A stretch of DNA of 64,000 nucleotides from JAKAGZ01 sp963772675 (GCA_963772675.1 CAVYYF010000007.1:1-64000); one strand, 5' to 3'; shown: positions 44,578 to 54,778, counted from the stretch's first letter. Numbers and translations: made by a program. The notes: a model not told the origin generated them from the sequence alone.

Positions 44578-46353
44578 CTACAAATAATATGTAGTAACCA
44601 CAGACTTTAAAGTAGCAGGCTTAAACTTAGAAAATGAAGGGAAGGAATCTACAGGATTTCCATCTTCTCCATAGATAAACAAATTCGAGTTAGATATCAA
44701 TCCAAATTCGAAATCATTATCGTTTTGCAAGACACTTAATTTCGATGTGAAATTTGAACTAACTACCTTCCTAGAGAAAATATTTTTTATTATTGTATCA
44801 CCATAAGAGACATTAAACGTCATAGCGTTTGCAGTATCAGAGAAATCGGAAATAGTAATTAAACTATTTGCACCGCTGTTTGCGTTTGTATTCGGTCTTG
44901 TATCTTTTGAGAACTTATTTGTAAAAAACTCCGAAGGGTTTGATTTAAACCAAAAGTCCTCCGGTGATCCTTCACCGACAATTTGATCGCCGAAAATATC
45001 CGTGAACTGCTGGCCAATATCCTGAATGCCATCAGCCTCCTCAACATAAACTCCTCTTGTAGTACCTGCGTTAATAGAATTAGAAGCAAAGTTATTGTTA
45101 ATTATATTTTCATCGACGTGCCAGATTACTATGCCGTTGCCGGGCACTGCCCAGTCAAATTCATCAACATCAGTAACAACACCATTAATAGCGCTTACAT
45201 CATAATTATTAAAATTATCGACATCCTCCGAAAAGGATTTTGTTAATGTAACTCCATTAGAGTTGTAAGTTACAATTTCCCCATTTTTATGGGCATCTCG
45301 GTTTCTGTTCTCAACAAGAAAATATTCTTTTGAGTTGATAGGGATCTTTAGAATTACTGTATCCGAAGCTGCAGCAGCTAATTTTGCGAATACTTTTATG
45401 TCCCTATAATTTCCTGGATCAACCGTTACAACATCGGCCCACCCCATATAAATTTTTGTCCAGGGCGAAGGTTCAGGAGGAAATAATCCGGAATACGCAA
45501 AGAAAGACTGACCATCCATCAAACCAAATCGTCCGATTGCACTTTCACCTGTTGAAGTGTTATAAAGATCCGGTAGACCAATTGCGCTACCAATATTTGC
45601 CACCATCAAACCATTTATAGTAAGTTGAAGAAAAGATGTTGTTAATCCGTTAGAGATTTCCCTGCTCTCCGTTTCAGGCATTACTATGGTATTAGTAATC
45701 TTAAAATTATTTTGAACAGGAAAACCATCAAATGAATTTCCATAAATGTTCTTAAATGATTTTTCTCCTAAATATAAAGAAGGAATGTTATGCTCGTTGC
45801 CAAGAGTTCCCGGTATCACAACGTCCCTTCCCGCTCCTGCGTGAAAAATTGTAAAAACATTGTATTGAGAAAAATCAAATCCCGGATTCGCAGAATCCGC
45901 AAGCTGCCATACTTCGTTACAAAAATTTCCCAAAAGAGTGTAATCGGTAGAATTACTTGGTGGAGAATAATTTCTCATCGTTTTAGATACAGTAAGTATT
46001 CCGGGCAATACGGTGTATTGAATTACAAGCTTACCATTGGAAACTTTCTGGAAATAATTTTTTGCAAAAAGCAGGTGAGATTCAAAATAAGGTTTATTAT
46101 GCGGCAAGGGATCCAGAATATTTTGTCCATAATCCTGAGAATAAATAGAGCCAAATTTTCCATTACCGAATGTAGTTCCGTCTCTGTCCGCTTGAAACTC
46201 GACCATTACAGCAAGGATTTTTAAAGTATCAGATTGAGCTGAAACCTTCGACACATAGGGAGACGAAAACGGGCGCACTTTCTTAATAAAGTTTTGGGCA
46301 GATGAACTGCCCAAAACAAAAAGTAAGTTAAGAACAACGAGAAAATACTTCAT
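44578..46353 (-). CDS. M6-metalloprotease-like secreted protein lacking the zinc-binding motif (N-terminal part)
   Basis: Signal peptide (ends SSSAQ), then the M6 (immune inhibitor A) fold: ILAVMVEFQAD, FPVQNNFKI, and the segment that should carry HExxHxxGLPDLY reads ANIGSAIGLPDLY at 252-264, so both zinc-binding His and the catalytic Glu are replaced by Ala, Ser and Asn. The following GRFGLMDG and the KIYMGWADVVTV segment match M6 strongly. It appears to be a non-catalytic relative. The C-terminus runs on in broken frames (43344-44577) to a type IX sorting domain. It sits 5 bp after porV, so it is probably cotranscribed with the secretion genes. Confidence 0.82.
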   Translation of the reverse strand: MKYFLVVLNLLFVLGSSSAQNFIKKVRPFSSPYVSKVSAQSDTLKILAVMVEFQADRDGTTFGNGKFGSIYSQDYGQNILDPLPHNKPYFESHLLFAKNYFQKVSNGKLVIQYTVLPGILTVSKTMRNYSPPSNSTDYTLLGNFCNEVWQLADSANPGFDFSQYNVFTIFHAGAGRDVVIPGTLGNEHNIPSLYLGEKSFKNIYGNSFDGFPVQNNFKITNTIVMPETESREISNGLTTSFLQLTINGLMVANIGSAIGLPDLYNTSTGESAIGRFGLMDGQSFFAYSGLFPPEPSPWTKIYMGWADVVTVDPGNYRDIKVFAKLAAAASDTVILKIPINSKEYFLVENRNRDAHKNGEIVTYNSNGVTLTKSFSEDVDNFNNYDVSAINGVVTDVDEFDWAVPGNGIVIWHVDENIINNNFASNSINAGTTRGVYVEEADGIQDIGQQFTDIFGDQIVGEGSPEDFWFKSNPSEFFTNKFSKDTRPNTNANSGANSLITISDFSDTANAMTFNVSYGDTIIKNIFSRKVVSSNFTSKLSVLQNDNDFEFGLISNSNLFIYGEDGNPVDSFPSFSKFKPATLKSVVTTYYL

Positions 46354-46358
46354 TAAAT

Positions 46359-47507
46359 TTAGATCCCTCTGGGTAATCCTCTTGTTTGGCCTGTAGCACC
46401 TCCCCAGCCTATTGAAACACTGAATCTCAGAGTGTCAGACAATGGGTGATTTGCTCCATTTGGAAAAATTGATGTTGTAATATAACTGAAATCAAATCCA
46501 TAAATATCATACCTGATTCCGGCACCGAAGGTCACAAATTTTCTGTTTCCGTATGCAGGGTCCTCATAGAAAAATCCAGTTCTCAAAGCGAATAGAAAAT
46601 CACCCGGCTGGCCATACCAATATTCCATACCCATTGAATAATCCATTGATCTAAAGAAAGGTTTGGCTCCCCACGCCGTAAATATTGCCTGGTAAAACTC
46701 TTTTGACTGGGTACTATCTTTATCAATCAAAAGTTTACTGATATCGCCTGTCCACATCAAAGAGTTATATTCATCTTTTAAAATCTGGTAAGCAAAACCT
46801 AATCTTAGATTTGTAGGAATAGGATCAGCCTGCGACTGATCTATGTAATAAATTTTGGGACCGAGATTACTTAAATTAGCTCCGACACTAAATCTATTCC
46901 CAAGATCTCCTAAAAATGGTATTTCGAAGGAAGCTGGTCTCCACATTGTTGCAATGTCAAAACTTACTGAAGTAGCAACACCACTGCCTTGCTCATTTGC
47001 AGTTGGTTGATCTGAAAGTCTGCTGTGAATTATTCTAAAATTCATACCAAGCCCCCAGTCACTACTAACTTTAGTTGCATAGCCTAAAGTCAATGCAGCA
47101 TCAAATGATCTAAATGTACCAACTGGAGTAGGAGAATCAGCAGTCGTTCTTACGAACTCACCAAAATTCATGTAAGTAACACTTGCTGTTATGCTTCCAT
47201 TCAGGCTCTCAACATATTGTCTGTATGTCAGGTAATCATAAAAAAGATCAAGATTGAACTGAGGCAGCCAGTTACTGTGTGTGATACTTACTTCATTGCC
47301 GGTAAGGAATGCAATCCCTGCAGGGTTCCAGTAAATTGCGGCTCCATTATCAGCAAGACCGGCTCCAGATTCGCCAAGTCCGCCAGCTCTAGAATCCGGC
47401 GCAAGCAGTAAGAAAGGCACCGCAGATTCTCCTCCCTGAGCAAATGTTGCTTTCTGCACTACACCGAAAAGCATGCTGATCATTATCAGCTTAATGATTG
47501 TTTTCAT
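46359..47507 (-). CDS. porV: Type IX secretion outer-membrane protein PorV (LptO)
   Basis: A signal peptide (ends ATFAQ) leads into the PorV/PorQ barrel: GGESAVPFLLLAPDSRAGGLGESGAGLADNGAA and WNPAGIAFL are hallmark N-terminal features. Alternating beta strands follow and the protein ends in SVSIGWGG. PorV binds cargo and PorU at the attachment complex of the type IX secretion system. It lies 77 bp after porU. A GGAGG ribosome site precedes it. Confidence 0.9.
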   Translation of the reverse strand: MKTIIKLIMISMLFGVVQKATFAQGGESAVPFLLLAPDSRAGGLGESGAGLADNGAAIYWNPAGIAFLTGNEVSITHSNWLPQFNLDLFYDYLTYRQYVESLNGSITASVTYMNFGEFVRTTADSPTPVGTFRSFDAALTLGYATKVSSDWGLGMNFRIIHSRLSDQPTANEQGSGVATSVSFDIATMWRPASFEIPFLGDLGNRFSVGANLSNLGPKIYYIDQSQADPIPTNLRLGFAYQILKDEYNSLMWTGDISKLLIDKDSTQSKEFYQAIFTAWGAKPFFRSMDYSMGMEYWYGQPGDFLFALRTGFFYEDPAYGNRKFVTFGAGIRYDIYGFDFSYITTSIFPNGANHPLSDTLRFSVSIGWGGATGQTRGLPRGI

Positions 47508-47584
47508 TTTATTTAACCTCCGTTAAATATATTTATAATTAATTTTGATTTCATTTATTCAATGAACATTTAATCTAATTTAGA

Positions 47585-50500
47585 TTACCTGATTATTGCC
47601 AACTTACCTAAAACACTTTTACTATAACTTCCATCAGCTGTCCTGACAATTATTTTATATAAATATGTTCCGTTTGCAATCGGTGAACCATCCTGGTCTC
47701 TGCCATCCCAGGGAATTTTCACAAATTTATCACTCACATTCATTTTTACAATCTGCCTGATCAATCTGCCGGCAACTGTATAGATTCTTATTTTTACGTC
47801 TAATAGTTTATTAAGATTTTGTTGAAATGTAAATGTAGTATTTGAGGTAAAAGGATTAGGATAGTTGTAAACATCCTGCACCACTAATTCGCTATCAGAG
47901 ACTACGCTGAAATTTGCTTCTGCACTTGAAAAATTATTAAAAACATCCCACGCTTTCACTACAAGATTATAATTACCTGAAGGCAAATTACTGAATGGAT
48001 AACTTATCTCTCCTGATTTACCCTCAGAATTAATATCACTTGTAAAGTAATTTGTGAAATCAATAGGATTGTTTTCATCGCCGTTCAAAATCCCCACAAA
48101 CTTATGCCCTACACCGGTTCCGGTTGTATTCAAACCAGTTTCATCGGCTAGCTTAACAAGTAAAGTAGAATTAGTATTTATTAAAGCTGATTTGCCGTAG
48201 GCCGTATTATCAAAAAATATTTCAATATTCGGACCTTTACCATCATTCACTGTTGTAGAGTCAGTTCCACCAACTATTATTTTATTAGTAAATCCTAGCC
48301 CGTCAAGACTACTATTAAAAAAGTACATTAATATTTTACCATTTTTGTTTTCATAAGAGATATCCTTAGGTACAACAAAATTTGTAGAGAACTTACCATT
48401 GGAAACAGACACCCTTCCTCTGAAAATTACACCACCCTGAACAACCATCGAAATGTTGCTGCCTAATTGTGGTAGAGGAGCCGTACTTTGCGAATCAAAA
48501 ATTGTAAGTATACCTTCTCCGTTAAAATCAGTCCATAACGAATTATCTGCTTTTAATACACTTCCATTAATTTTTGTATTGCTCAAAGCCTTTACCTGTA
48601 CATCAGGACCATTGACAGAAATATTATTGCCATTTACTGAATCTATAGCAGCAGTATATTCGGGTATAACTAACCTCAAAGTAGGGTCACCTATTAAATG
48701 GTATTTCTGATCGTTAATACCATTGTATATTTGTTTTGCGGAAAATAGTGCTTTACCCAGAGGAATCATCAAATTGAGTGAATCCCTTGGAACATTTAAC
48801 AAACTATTAAAAAATGTATACATCAAAGCAACATTGTATGATGCATAGACTAGCCTTGTTGCCGAAAAAGTACCAATACAACCAGAATTTTTCATAAATA
48901 ATAAATCTTCTGCAGTGCTTGTAGCATCTGTTCTATCGAAATACCCAAAATCGCATGTCGCAGCTGTTAAAAAGAAATATTTGTCATTGTGCAGCATAGG
49001 CAATGATGTTGCCTGATCAAATACATCTTCCTGTGCCCATTGTGACGGACTACCGTGACCGATAAAATTCACTATCAGACTGCCCTCATTCATTGCATTA
49101 ATAATTGCTTTATTTACAGTAGGAAATCTATAGCCCAGGCTTGTATAAACTTCAGGATAAGCGGCCATATATATTTTATTAAGATCAAATGAAGAAGGGA
49201 TAATATTATTAGCAAGATATTCTGAGGGCCCTGTATGATCAGCTCCATCCGGTTTGTGATCAGCACCAGTATAACCGTCATCCGCAACTAAAGTAATTAA
49301 ATTTTTCCAGGTACTATTAGTACTGTTAGTTTCATAATTTATTATTTTATCAATAACGCTATTTGCTTCATCAGAACTTTGCACAGTAATTCTTCCTGAA
49401 GCCAAATCAATAAAAGAATCATTCCCGCTGACGTTCACAAAAAAGTCATCGCTTGTATATGAATTAATCTCATACAGAGATTCCTGAGTTTCAAAAACAG
49501 GGACAAAATTGTTGTTATAGCCTTCTACGTTTTTATAATCGTAAGTACCCTTACCAAAGAATAAAACATACTCTGGCTTTGTCTGCCAGTTATCATAAGC
49601 ATATTTTATAAAATCTCTTATTGCAGAAACATCCAGCAGCCCACCGGAAAATTCATTAAATATTTGATCGACGTCTACAACAATGGTAGACATTTTTAAT
49701 TTGGCCTGAGTTTCTCTATATGTCTTTAATCTGTTAGCTGCCTGAATAAAGTCTTTGTTAGTAATGATAATAAATTTAGCCCCCGTAGAAATTCCGTGTA
49801 AATTAGAATTTTGTTCGGAAACTGGATTTTCCGGAGTCTTAAAATTATCGCTTCCTTCAGCGATATAATGAGAGACCTTTCCTGAAATTTCAGAAACCTG
49901 AAAATCAAAATCTCCACCACTTATTACCGGGTTTGCTATCATTTTAACATTCGCATAATCAGTGACATTGAATACCTTGATATAAGATGATGTAAAGTTT
50001 GAGAGCTGGTATTCAATTACAGATGAAGTATCTTTGGAAAAGAATGATAAATAATCACCTGCTGCGGAAAGATTCCTGTCATAATAAATTTCAAAATAAT
50101 CAAGGTAACCCTGTGAAGTTTTTGCTCCAGGAGTTATTGTGAACTTAAGCACGCTCCTGTTTTCTGGAATAGTACCCGAATAGGATGATGTAAAAGTTGT
50201 GGCATATCCAAGTCTATAGTTATCCGGAGAACCATACCCACTGATATAAGTTGAATATATCTGAGTATTGTTTTCTGCTACTTGTAATCCAATATTTTCC
50301 GAGGAAATATTTGCAAACCTGCATTTATATGTTATTGGTACGTTGGGCAACCTGCCATCAAGTTTATTTGTATAAGTGATTGAAGGACTTGGCTCAGTAA
50401 AAGCGTCACCAAAATATTCACGGCCAGTTTGTCCAATATTTTTTTCATCCTTATCCCAATCGACAAAAGCTTTTGTTGTTGTCTGCACATATCTTGTTGA

Positions 50501-51580
50501 AGTATTGAGGCTTGATTCATCCTGCATCCTTTTACCGTTCGCGCCGTCCACAGTTATCCAGTAATAGTTTTTATTAGAATACCAGTGATGGTATCTTTTA
50601 ATCGATCTTGAAGTTGTATCATAATCCCAGAAATCAGTACCCCTGCCATAAAAAAGTATGTAATCAGCGTCATCAAATTTGCCATCATCCTGACCAACGA
50701 CCATAATTGCATTTTCCTGCAGATCAGAAGGTCTTGGCATATTAAAATTCTCCGACAGCACTTTACCGCCATTGTTATAAATCTTAATAGTTCTAGGATC
50801 TAGATTATTCACATCAAAGCCGTAGTCACTCATCATAGATTTTGTAATCTTATAAATACCCTCTTCAGTTGTTTCTACCCTCACCCACTTATTACCCGTT
50901 GAAAGTACGCTATTGAATACTCCTTTCTTCAGTTTAACATTACTATTTGTCCAGTTTTTAGCAACAGAAAAATTAACCATAGCATCCTGCAGAAAATCAC
51001 TTGCAGGTTTGGAAGAAAAAATTTGAGATGAAGAGAAATTAATCCTGAAAATTATTTTTGTGTAAATTTGAATTTTATTCTGAGCAGAGAAAAATTTAAC
51101 AGGAGAAATTATTATTTGCTGAGTTGGCACACTTCTAGTGAGCCCATATTTACCGAATGAAACAAGCTCTTCAGTATTTCTATAATCTGAATACTTATCA
51201 TTTAATTCATATGAGAAATCATCTATACCTTTAGATACTCTCGGCCTCGGTATCGGAATTATTTTACCGTTTATCTCTTTAAAAGAAGAACTTAACACCT
51301 GAATTGTATTCCCAAATTCGCTCGGTACTCCTACATTCATTAAACGAACGGGTATAGCGGGTAAACCCCACTGGTCGACATCTTGAATATAGCCGTTAAC
51401 CAAACCAACGTTAATATAATTTTCATTATTAATTGGTACAACACTGGAGTCGGCGTAGCTGGGAGTGTATTCGATTACGAGTGAGTTCCTATCCGAAGAG
51501 ATAACTTTAATATCTCTTTGTTGCGGAAAAAGAGAAACGCTGAGCAGCAGAACAAAAATTATCGAGATTTTGCTTTTCAT
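47585..51580 (-). CDS. porU: Type IX secretion sortase PorU (C25 gingipain-like)
   Basis: The 1331-residue protein has a signal peptide (residues 1-19), a long N-terminal beta-rich part, then a C25-type peptidase core with H842 in FIGHGSPSQW and C876 in AATCDFGYFD, the catalytic pair of the gingipain family at 34-residue spacing, followed by Ig-like domains and a C-terminal type A sorting domain starting NYPNPF. PorU removes the C-terminal signal of cargo and links it to lipopolysaccharide. Length and order fit. It heads the operon porU-porV-M6-like. Confidence 0.93.
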   Translation of the reverse strand: MKSKISIIFVLLLSVSLFPQQRDIKVISSDRNSLVIEYTPSYADSSVVPINNENYINVGLVNGYIQDVDQWGLPAIPVRLMNVGVPSEFGNTIQVLSSSFKEINGKIIPIPRPRVSKGIDDFSYELNDKYSDYRNTEELVSFGKYGLTRSVPTQQIIISPVKFFSAQNKIQIYTKIIFRINFSSSQIFSSKPASDFLQDAMVNFSVAKNWTNSNVKLKKGVFNSVLSTGNKWVRVETTEEGIYKITKSMMSDYGFDVNNLDPRTIKIYNNGGKVLSENFNMPRPSDLQENAIMVVGQDDGKFDDADYILFYGRGTDFWDYDTTSRSIKRYHHWYSNKNYYWITVDGANGKRMQDESSLNTSTRYVQTTTKAFVDWDKDEKNIGQTGREYFGDAFTEPSPSITYTNKLDGRLPNVPITYKCRFANISSENIGLQVAENNTQIYSTYISGYGSPDNYRLGYATTFTSSYSGTIPENRSVLKFTITPGAKTSQGYLDYFEIYYDRNLSAAGDYLSFFSKDTSSVIEYQLSNFTSSYIKVFNVTDYANVKMIANPVISGGDFDFQVSEISGKVSHYIAEGSDNFKTPENPVSEQNSNLHGISTGAKFIIITNKDFIQAANRLKTYRETQAKLKMSTIVVDVDQIFNEFSGGLLDVSAIRDFIKYAYDNWQTKPEYVLFFGKGTYDYKNVEGYNNNFVPVFETQESLYEINSYTSDDFFVNVSGNDSFIDLASGRITVQSSDEANSVIDKIINYETNSTNSTWKNLITLVADDGYTGADHKPDGADHTGPSEYLANNIIPSSFDLNKIYMAAYPEVYTSLGYRFPTVNKAIINAMNEGSLIVNFIGHGSPSQWAQEDVFDQATSLPMLHNDKYFFLTAATCDFGYFDRTDATSTAEDLLFMKNSGCIGTFSATRLVYASYNVALMYTFFNSLLNVPRDSLNLMIPLGKALFSAKQIYNGINDQKYHLIGDPTLRLVIPEYTAAIDSVNGNNISVNGPDVQVKALSNTKINGSVLKADNSLWTDFNGEGILTIFDSQSTAPLPQLGSNISMVVQGGVIFRGRVSVSNGKFSTNFVVPKDISYENKNGKILMYFFNSSLDGLGFTNKIIVGGTDSTTVNDGKGPNIEIFFDNTAYGKSALINTNSTLLVKLADETGLNTTGTGVGHKFVGILNGDENNPIDFTNYFTSDINSEGKSGEISYPFSNLPSGNYNLVVKAWDVFNNFSSAEANFSVVSDSELVVQDVYNYPNPFTSNTTFTFQQNLNKLLDVKIRIYTVAGRLIRQIVKMNVSDKFVKIPWDGRDQDGSPIANGTYLYKIIVRTADGSYSKSVLGKLAIIR

Positions 51581-51736
51581 TTAGACCTAAGTTTTGAACC
51601 AATTAAAATTGATACAGAAAAAGATTGAAATTATTTACTATTTGTCATTCTGTAACAAATTCTGTGTTTGTAGCAAAATCTCTGCTTTTCCTCCTAAAAA
51701 GATTGTTCTAAATTTAGTCAGTAATGGGCTATATAG

Positions 51737-52192
51737 TCAAGTTTTCTGCAAAATTTTTAACTTTTCAAACTTAGCCAAAATCTCATCACCTGAAGGGAAA
51801 TTAAAGTAAGAAATATCCTGTTCGAAGACAACTTCCCTTTTTGTACCTATAAGGACCATTTTCCTTTTGTTAATACCCAAAAAGTTTAACGCCCCGAATT
51901 TTCTGCTTACTACCTTCTTTTCATCAAATAACAATGGAATTGTAATATCCCTTTCATCACAAAATTTCTTATGCGAATCTACCGCCTCAACATTTATACC
52001 AACTACTTTAATGTTGTTTTTCAAAAACAAATTTTCTTGCAATTGATAATTTCTTAATTGCTCTGTGCAAACACGGGAATTATCTTTTGGATAGAATATC
52101 AACAGAATATTTTTATCCAGGTTTTCATACAGGTCAAAATAGTCACCATTCTGATTTCTTAATCTAAAATTTTCAACTGCTTTACCTGTCAC
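51737..52192 (-). CDS. Peroxiredoxin, BCP/AhpC-TSA type
   Basis: The 151-residue thioredoxin-fold protein has FYPKDNSRVCTEQL with peroxidatic C42 in the PxxxSxxC setting, an arginine near 97 (VVSRKFGA) and no clear resolving cysteine in the usual second place apart from C78. It reduces hydroperoxides. Last gene of the unit that starts at the ferredoxin (53756), sharing its first base region with the end of the HD gene. Confidence 0.9.
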   Translation of the reverse strand: MTGKAVENFRLRNQNGDYFDLYENLDKNILLIFYPKDNSRVCTEQLRNYQLQENLFLKNNIKVVGINVEAVDSHKKFCDERDITIPLLFDEKKVVSRKFGALNFLGINKRKMVLIGTKREVVFEQDISYFNFPSGDEILAKFEKLKILQKT

Positions 52193-52758
52193 TACAAACC
52201 CAGTACTTCTTTGTTAGCTCTCATTGCCTCAATGCAAAACTGAATATGTTCCTCTAATGGAATTCCAAGTTCTTCAGCACCATTAAATATATCTTCTCTG
52301 CTTACTGATTTTGCAAAGGCTTTATCCTTTAACTTTTTCTTAACCGATTTTACTTCAACTTCATCGACCGTTTTGTTCGGCCTGACATAAGTAACAGCAG
52401 TGATAAATCCAGCCAGCTCATCGCAGGCAAATAATACTTTTTTTAGCTTTGTGTCTCTCGGTTCACCGGAATAATTGGCATGTGATAGAATAGATTTTCG
52501 AAAGTTTTCATCAAACCCTTTTTCCTTTAAGATTTCTGATCCTTTAAATGGATGTTCCTGTTCTGTTGGAAACATCTCATAATCAAAGTCGTGAAGCAAA
52601 GCTACATTACCCCAATATTTTTCATCTTCATTATATTTTTTTGCGTATGCACTAACACATATTTCTACTGCATAAGCATGTTTTAAAAGGCTATCGCTTT
52701 TAGTATACTCTTTCAATATTGATAAACAAAAATCTCTGTTTGCTGAATTACCTCCCAT
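52192..52758 (-). CDS. HD-domain phosphohydrolase
   Basis: The 188-residue protein has H27, the H56-D57 pair in LLHDFDYE, H at about 69 (EHPFKGSEIL), a histidine in SHANYSG and D114-like in ACDELAGF, the metal-binding set of the HD superfamily. Substrate unknown; similar small HD proteins are often nucleotide hydrolases. It overlaps the peroxiredoxin start by one base and is 28 bp after nth. Confidence 0.92.
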   Translation of the reverse strand: MGGNSANRDFCLSILKEYTKSDSLLKHAYAVEICVSAYAKKYNEDEKYWGNVALLHDFDYEMFPTEQEHPFKGSEILKEKGFDENFRKSILSHANYSGEPRDTKLKKVLFACDELAGFITAVTYVRPNKTVDEVEVKSVKKKLKDKAFAKSVSREDIFNGAEELGIPLEEHIQFCIEAMRANKEVLGL

Positions 52759-52786
52759 TTTATTCCTTTATTTTTTTAAATTATTC

Positions 52787-53428
52787 TTATGATAAACTAA
52801 AAGACGGACAAAGATTTCCAAGGACACATTGCAAACATTTGGGACGATTAGCAATACAAATATTCCTCCCGTGCGTTGCAAGGTAATGAGAAGAATTTAT
52901 CCAATCCTCTTCAAACAAAAGTTCCTTCAACTTAAATTCTATTTTTTCAGGATCATTTGATTTTACGAACCCTAATAAATTTGATAATCGCTTTACATGA
53001 GTATCAACTGCGATTGCAGGGATTCCAAATCCGTTTCCTGCCACAACAGAAGCAGTTTTCCTTCCAACGCCAGGCAATTCATTCAATGCTTCAAAATCTG
53101 AAGGAACTTTTCCATTGTATTTATTAACCAGCATCTCACAACATTTTTTTATGTTTTTAGCTTTGTTGTGATAAAACCCAGTTGAGTAAATATCTTTTTC
53201 AAGTTCACGAATTGGTACTTTCAAAAAATCTTCAGGCTTTTTATATTTTTTATAAAGATCTTTTGTTACAATGTTTACTCTTTCGTCAGTACACTGAGCA
53301 GAAAGAATCGTCGATACCAAAAGTTGAAAAGGATTTTTATGAATCAGTACACATTTGACTTCCGGATATTCTTTCTTTAACAAGTCAAATATTTTTTTAG
53401 CATATGCCTTTTCAGATTTTATCGTCAT
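52787..53428 (-). CDS. nth: Endonuclease III (DNA glycosylase/AP lyase)
   Basis: The 213-residue protein has LPGVGRKTASVVAG, the helix-hairpin-helix with the catalytic lysine, VDTHVKRL with the catalytic aspartate, and a C-terminal C-x6-C-x2-C-x5-C cluster (CIANRPKCLQCVLGNLC) that binds 4Fe-4S. It removes oxidised pyrimidines. Its start overlaps the ferredoxin gene by 17 bp. Confidence 0.97.
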   Translation of the reverse strand: MTIKSEKAYAKKIFDLLKKEYPEVKCVLIHKNPFQLLVSTILSAQCTDERVNIVTKDLYKKYKKPEDFLKVPIRELEKDIYSTGFYHNKAKNIKKCCEMLVNKYNGKVPSDFEALNELPGVGRKTASVVAGNGFGIPAIAVDTHVKRLSNLLGFVKSNDPEKIEFKLKELLFEEDWINSSHYLATHGRNICIANRPKCLQCVLGNLCPSFSLS

Positions 53429-53756
53429 CTTTGTGAAAACGTTTATCTTTTATAAAAAGTCTTTCAACAGGTTTATTATTTAAAATATGACTTTGAATTA
53501 TTTCCTCAACATCGTCAGGTTTCACACCTCCGTACCAGATTTGTTCAGGATAAACAAGAACTGTAACACCAAACTCACAGGCATCCAGGCAGCCAGCTGA
53601 ATTTGCCCTCACATTAGGACTCAATCCAAGTTCTTTTAATCTTTTCTTAAATAGTGTTCTAACCTCTATACCCCCCTTATCCTGGCAGCAGCCTTTGGGA
53701 TGCTCATCCGGTCGCTTGTTTTCACACACAAAAATATGTTTTCCGAATCGTTTCAT
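53412..53756 (-). CDS. Thioredoxin-like 2Fe-2S ferredoxin
   Basis: The 114-residue protein has HIFVCENKRP, then GCCQDKGG and SAGCLDACEFGV, and VLVYPEQIWYGGV, the pattern of the small 2Fe-2S thioredoxin-fold ferredoxins (CobW/CbiW neighbours, (2Fe-2S) ferredoxin domain). The four ligand cysteines are present. First gene of the unit with nth, HD and peroxiredoxin, overlapping nth by 17 bp, so it could supply iron-sulfur or redox support; this is inference. Divergent from the lipoprotein gene at 53875. Confidence 0.9.
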   Translation of the reverse strand: MKRFGKHIFVCENKRPDEHPKGCCQDKGGIEVRTLFKKRLKELGLSPNVRANSAGCLDACEFGVTVLVYPEQIWYGGVKPDDVEEIIQSHILNNKPVERLFIKDKRFHKDDDKI

Positions 53757-53874
53757 TTTTGCTTAAAATTATTATTTGGTAATATAAAAATATTATAACT
53801 TAATAAAAGCTATTTCTATTTTCTCAAAATATATTGTTATATTTTAGTAACTATTTAAAATATATAAGGGGAAA

Positions 53875-54699
53875 ATGAAAAAGAACCTTAAAATCTTCAT
53901 TTTTATTTTAGCTTTCCTATCAGGGAATTGTAGCAATTCAGATAACGGTAGCAATCCTATAGACGGCAAAATCTACCCTGCTGATGTTAATCTTGAGTGG
54001 GAATACAATACAACTGCACAAACAGACTATTATGATTCTTCCGGTAATATTGATAGTTCTCAAACTATCGATCTGGGAAATACAATCGTTAGAATCACTG
54101 CGATAAACCAAACTATAAGCGGCTACAATGATCTTATAAAATTCGTATCATTTGAAGTTTCTTCTCCCGGTTATTCCACGACAGATTGGTATGAAAACAA
54201 AGCTGATGGTTTCTATTCCATAGCTTACAAAACAGCAGGCGCCACTCAGCCAGTCATGCCGAAATATAAAAACGGGAAAATATATTACAGTTTAAATGAC
54301 ATTAAAAGAATTTTTGCAACTCCAGGTTTTAATTTGTTTCTTAATAAAGCTACAGATGATTCAATCCAGTTCTATGATACACCCAGAAAAGTATTAGCTT
54401 ATCCAATTCAGATTGGCAATAGCTGGAATGAATTGAAAGCTCCCTTTGTGAGGGATCGTGTTATTACCGGGAAAGAAATTATTAAAGTTAGTGGCACAAA
54501 CTACGAGGTTTATAAAATTGGATCCATCTGGGATATGCCGCGTTCAGAATTTACAGATTATCTTAGTATGGCATCTGGTTTGATAATGAGAGAATTTTCT
54601 GCGGATAGTTTAGTTGTAACAACTGTAAATAATCCTGATGGTAACGGAAGATTCTTAAAATATAAAAGTGTTTCCAGGTTAGTCAGGAAAAATTTTTAG
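53875..54699 (+). CDS. Lipoprotein of unknown function
   Basis: A lipoprotein signal (LAFLSGNC with lipobox cysteine at residue 19) precedes a Ser/Asn/Asp-rich linker (SNSDNGSNPIDG) and a beta-rich domain of about 230 residues without recognised motif. GGGG-rich ribosome site (AAGGGGAAA) precedes the ATG. It faces tRNA-Glu at its 3' end and starts a divergent pair with the ferredoxin gene. Confidence 0.75.
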   Translation: MKKNLKIFIFILAFLSGNCSNSDNGSNPIDGKIYPADVNLEWEYNTTAQTDYYDSSGNIDSSQTIDLGNTIVRITAINQTISGYNDLIKFVSFEVSSPGYSTTDWYENKADGFYSIAYKTAGATQPVMPKYKNGKIYYSLNDIKRIFATPGFNLFLNKATDDSIQFYDTPRKVLAYPIQIGNSWNELKAPFVRDRVITGKEIIKVSGTNYEVYKIGSIWDMPRSEFTDYLSMASGLIMREFSADSLVVTTVNNPDGNGRFLKYKSVSRLVRKNF

Positions 54700-54704
54700 A
54701 TTAG

Positions 54705-54778
54705 TAGCGCGTACGGGATTCGAACCCGTGATCTCCGCCTTGAGAGGGCGGCGTCCTAAGCCACTAGACGAACGCGCC
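54705..54778 (-). tRNA. tRNA-Glu (anticodon CTC)
   Basis: On the minus strand GGCGCGT pairs with ACGCGCT as acceptor stem with a G-T pair at the end. CCGCC/GGCGG encloses CTCTCAA with anticodon CTC, and GGTTCGAATCC is the T-loop. The 3' end is CTA, so CCA is not encoded. Confidence 0.93.
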
